Program-made: the position numbers and the translations under genes
In this document: piece by piece, positions 63,171 through 64,000 of the stretch
How the letters are laid out: each line of letters starts with the position of its first letter
Position numbering within the stretch: position 1 is the stretch's first letter
The notes under the pieces: generated by a model
The model's input: the letters and a program-made list of their open reading frames with translations, nothing else
Database searches by the model: none
Told to the model about the DNA's origin: nothing
DNA from: Colius striatus
Lineage: Eukaryota; Chordata; Aves; Coliiformes; Coliidae
Direction of reading: 5' to 3'
DNA: 64,000 nucleotides
NCBI RefSeq assembly: GCF_028858725.1
Contig: NC_084763.1
Span: forward strand, 5,704,001 to 5,768,000

Positions 63171-64000
63171 TTCTTACATTAATAATTAAGAAACTGTCAT
63201 TAAATTTAACCAAACCATAACTTTATTTTAATTGCTCTAAGCTTATTCAGTTACGTTTTATGTCAATATGTTTTCTGGAGTGACTATTTGTGTATGGTCT
63301 CAGGATCTATGAAAATGGCAAACTAACTTTTTGTAGTATATTCTGAATTACCAGTGCATTAAGTGTATGCATTGTAAATACTTCTTGTTTTTATTGCCCA
63401 TTAAGAAGATTTGTTTGATGTATTTAATAACAATTCAAGAAAATAAAACCACTTCATGTAGTTCAGTACTATAGTTTATATAGCTTTGGGTTTTGTAAGG
63501 TAAATTCACTATTTAATTATGAATGGCTCTGGAGTGTACTTGGATCTCTGGAGTTTTGTAAGATTCATCATTATCGGAGCTGAATTGCCCTCTGATACAG
63601 AACGGTAGAGTAGGAAGGAGTTTGAGGAGTGTGTGTGTTCCTTTAATTTGCCTTTAAAGGAACAAAATGTTCAGAAAATGCAAGTAGTGTCCTTCCCTAT
63701 ACCTCTATGCCTAAAAATCTAACACTGACAAGAAGTGTACATGAAGGTAAGAGGAGTTTTAGGAAGAGAAAGTCTTTTATCTATAGGGGATCACAAGTTC
63801 AGATTTCCTGTACTTCAGTGTGGTTAATTTGAGATAGAAGCTGATATTCAGTTCAGGTAAAGAACAGGCATGTTCAATGATGAATCAAAATAAAGAAATG
63901 GGTACATTGATAAACAAATAAATGATAAGCCTAATTTGACGTATTTACACTTGGTATAATGTTACAATCTGTAAAAACCCATGCAGTAAATGTTCCAATG

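Larger units (their letters stand above)
60540..64000 (+). other. ULK4: ULK4 intron 18, partial
   Basis: The intron continues past the right edge. It holds two old CR1 fragments in opposite orientation (62.39-63.17 kb) and otherwise AT-rich unique sequence. No exon for the next part of the helical region was seen. Confidence 0.75.

Overview
The window is vertebrate nuclear DNA and almost certainly avian. It is AT-rich, has a spliced gene with GT-AG introns, and carries about a dozen CR1 LINE fragments whose 3' ends show the typical avian ATTCTATG-type tail. It also has one LTR-like repeat of a kind I associate with birds. The species cannot be named from sequence alone.

The main gene is ULK4 (unc-51 like kinase 4) on the + strand, running from a CpG-island promoter near 20.9-21.7 kb off the right edge. 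I could place 18 coding exons, 22,960 to 60,539. They join in frame with matching phases into 621 codons: the complete N-terminal pseudokinase domain, a polar linker and the start of the C-terminal ARM/HEAT-like helical region. The human protein is about 1,275 residues as I recall it, so roughly the second half lies to the right of this window.

Layout: 1-12.2 kb has no recognised exon and holds CR1 fragments, including a decayed reverse transcriptase segment. At 12.2-13.7 kb is a large CpG island with a strong minus-strand splice donor, best read as the divergent promoter and first noncoding exon of the upstream neighbour, which by mammalian synteny would be TRAK1. At 13.7-20.9 kb is a gene-poor inter-promoter stretch. 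At 20.9-21.7 kb is the ULK4 CpG island, with an RFX X-box, a CRE half-site and a CCAAT box. From 22.9 kb to the end are ULK4 exons and introns. The largest intron (about 12 kb) lies between coding exons 16 and 17.

No prokaryotic-style system, CRISPR array, tRNA or rRNA was seen, and I found no convincing new multi-gene system. The points most worth checking concern ULK4: loss of the HRD-position aspartate (Asp to Glu), a tandem splice donor whose stronger-looking site makes an in-frame stop, an alternative acceptor adding seven codons, an X-box in each of the two CpG islands, and oppositely oriented CR1 copies bracketing coding exons 2-10 that could favour a circular RNA.
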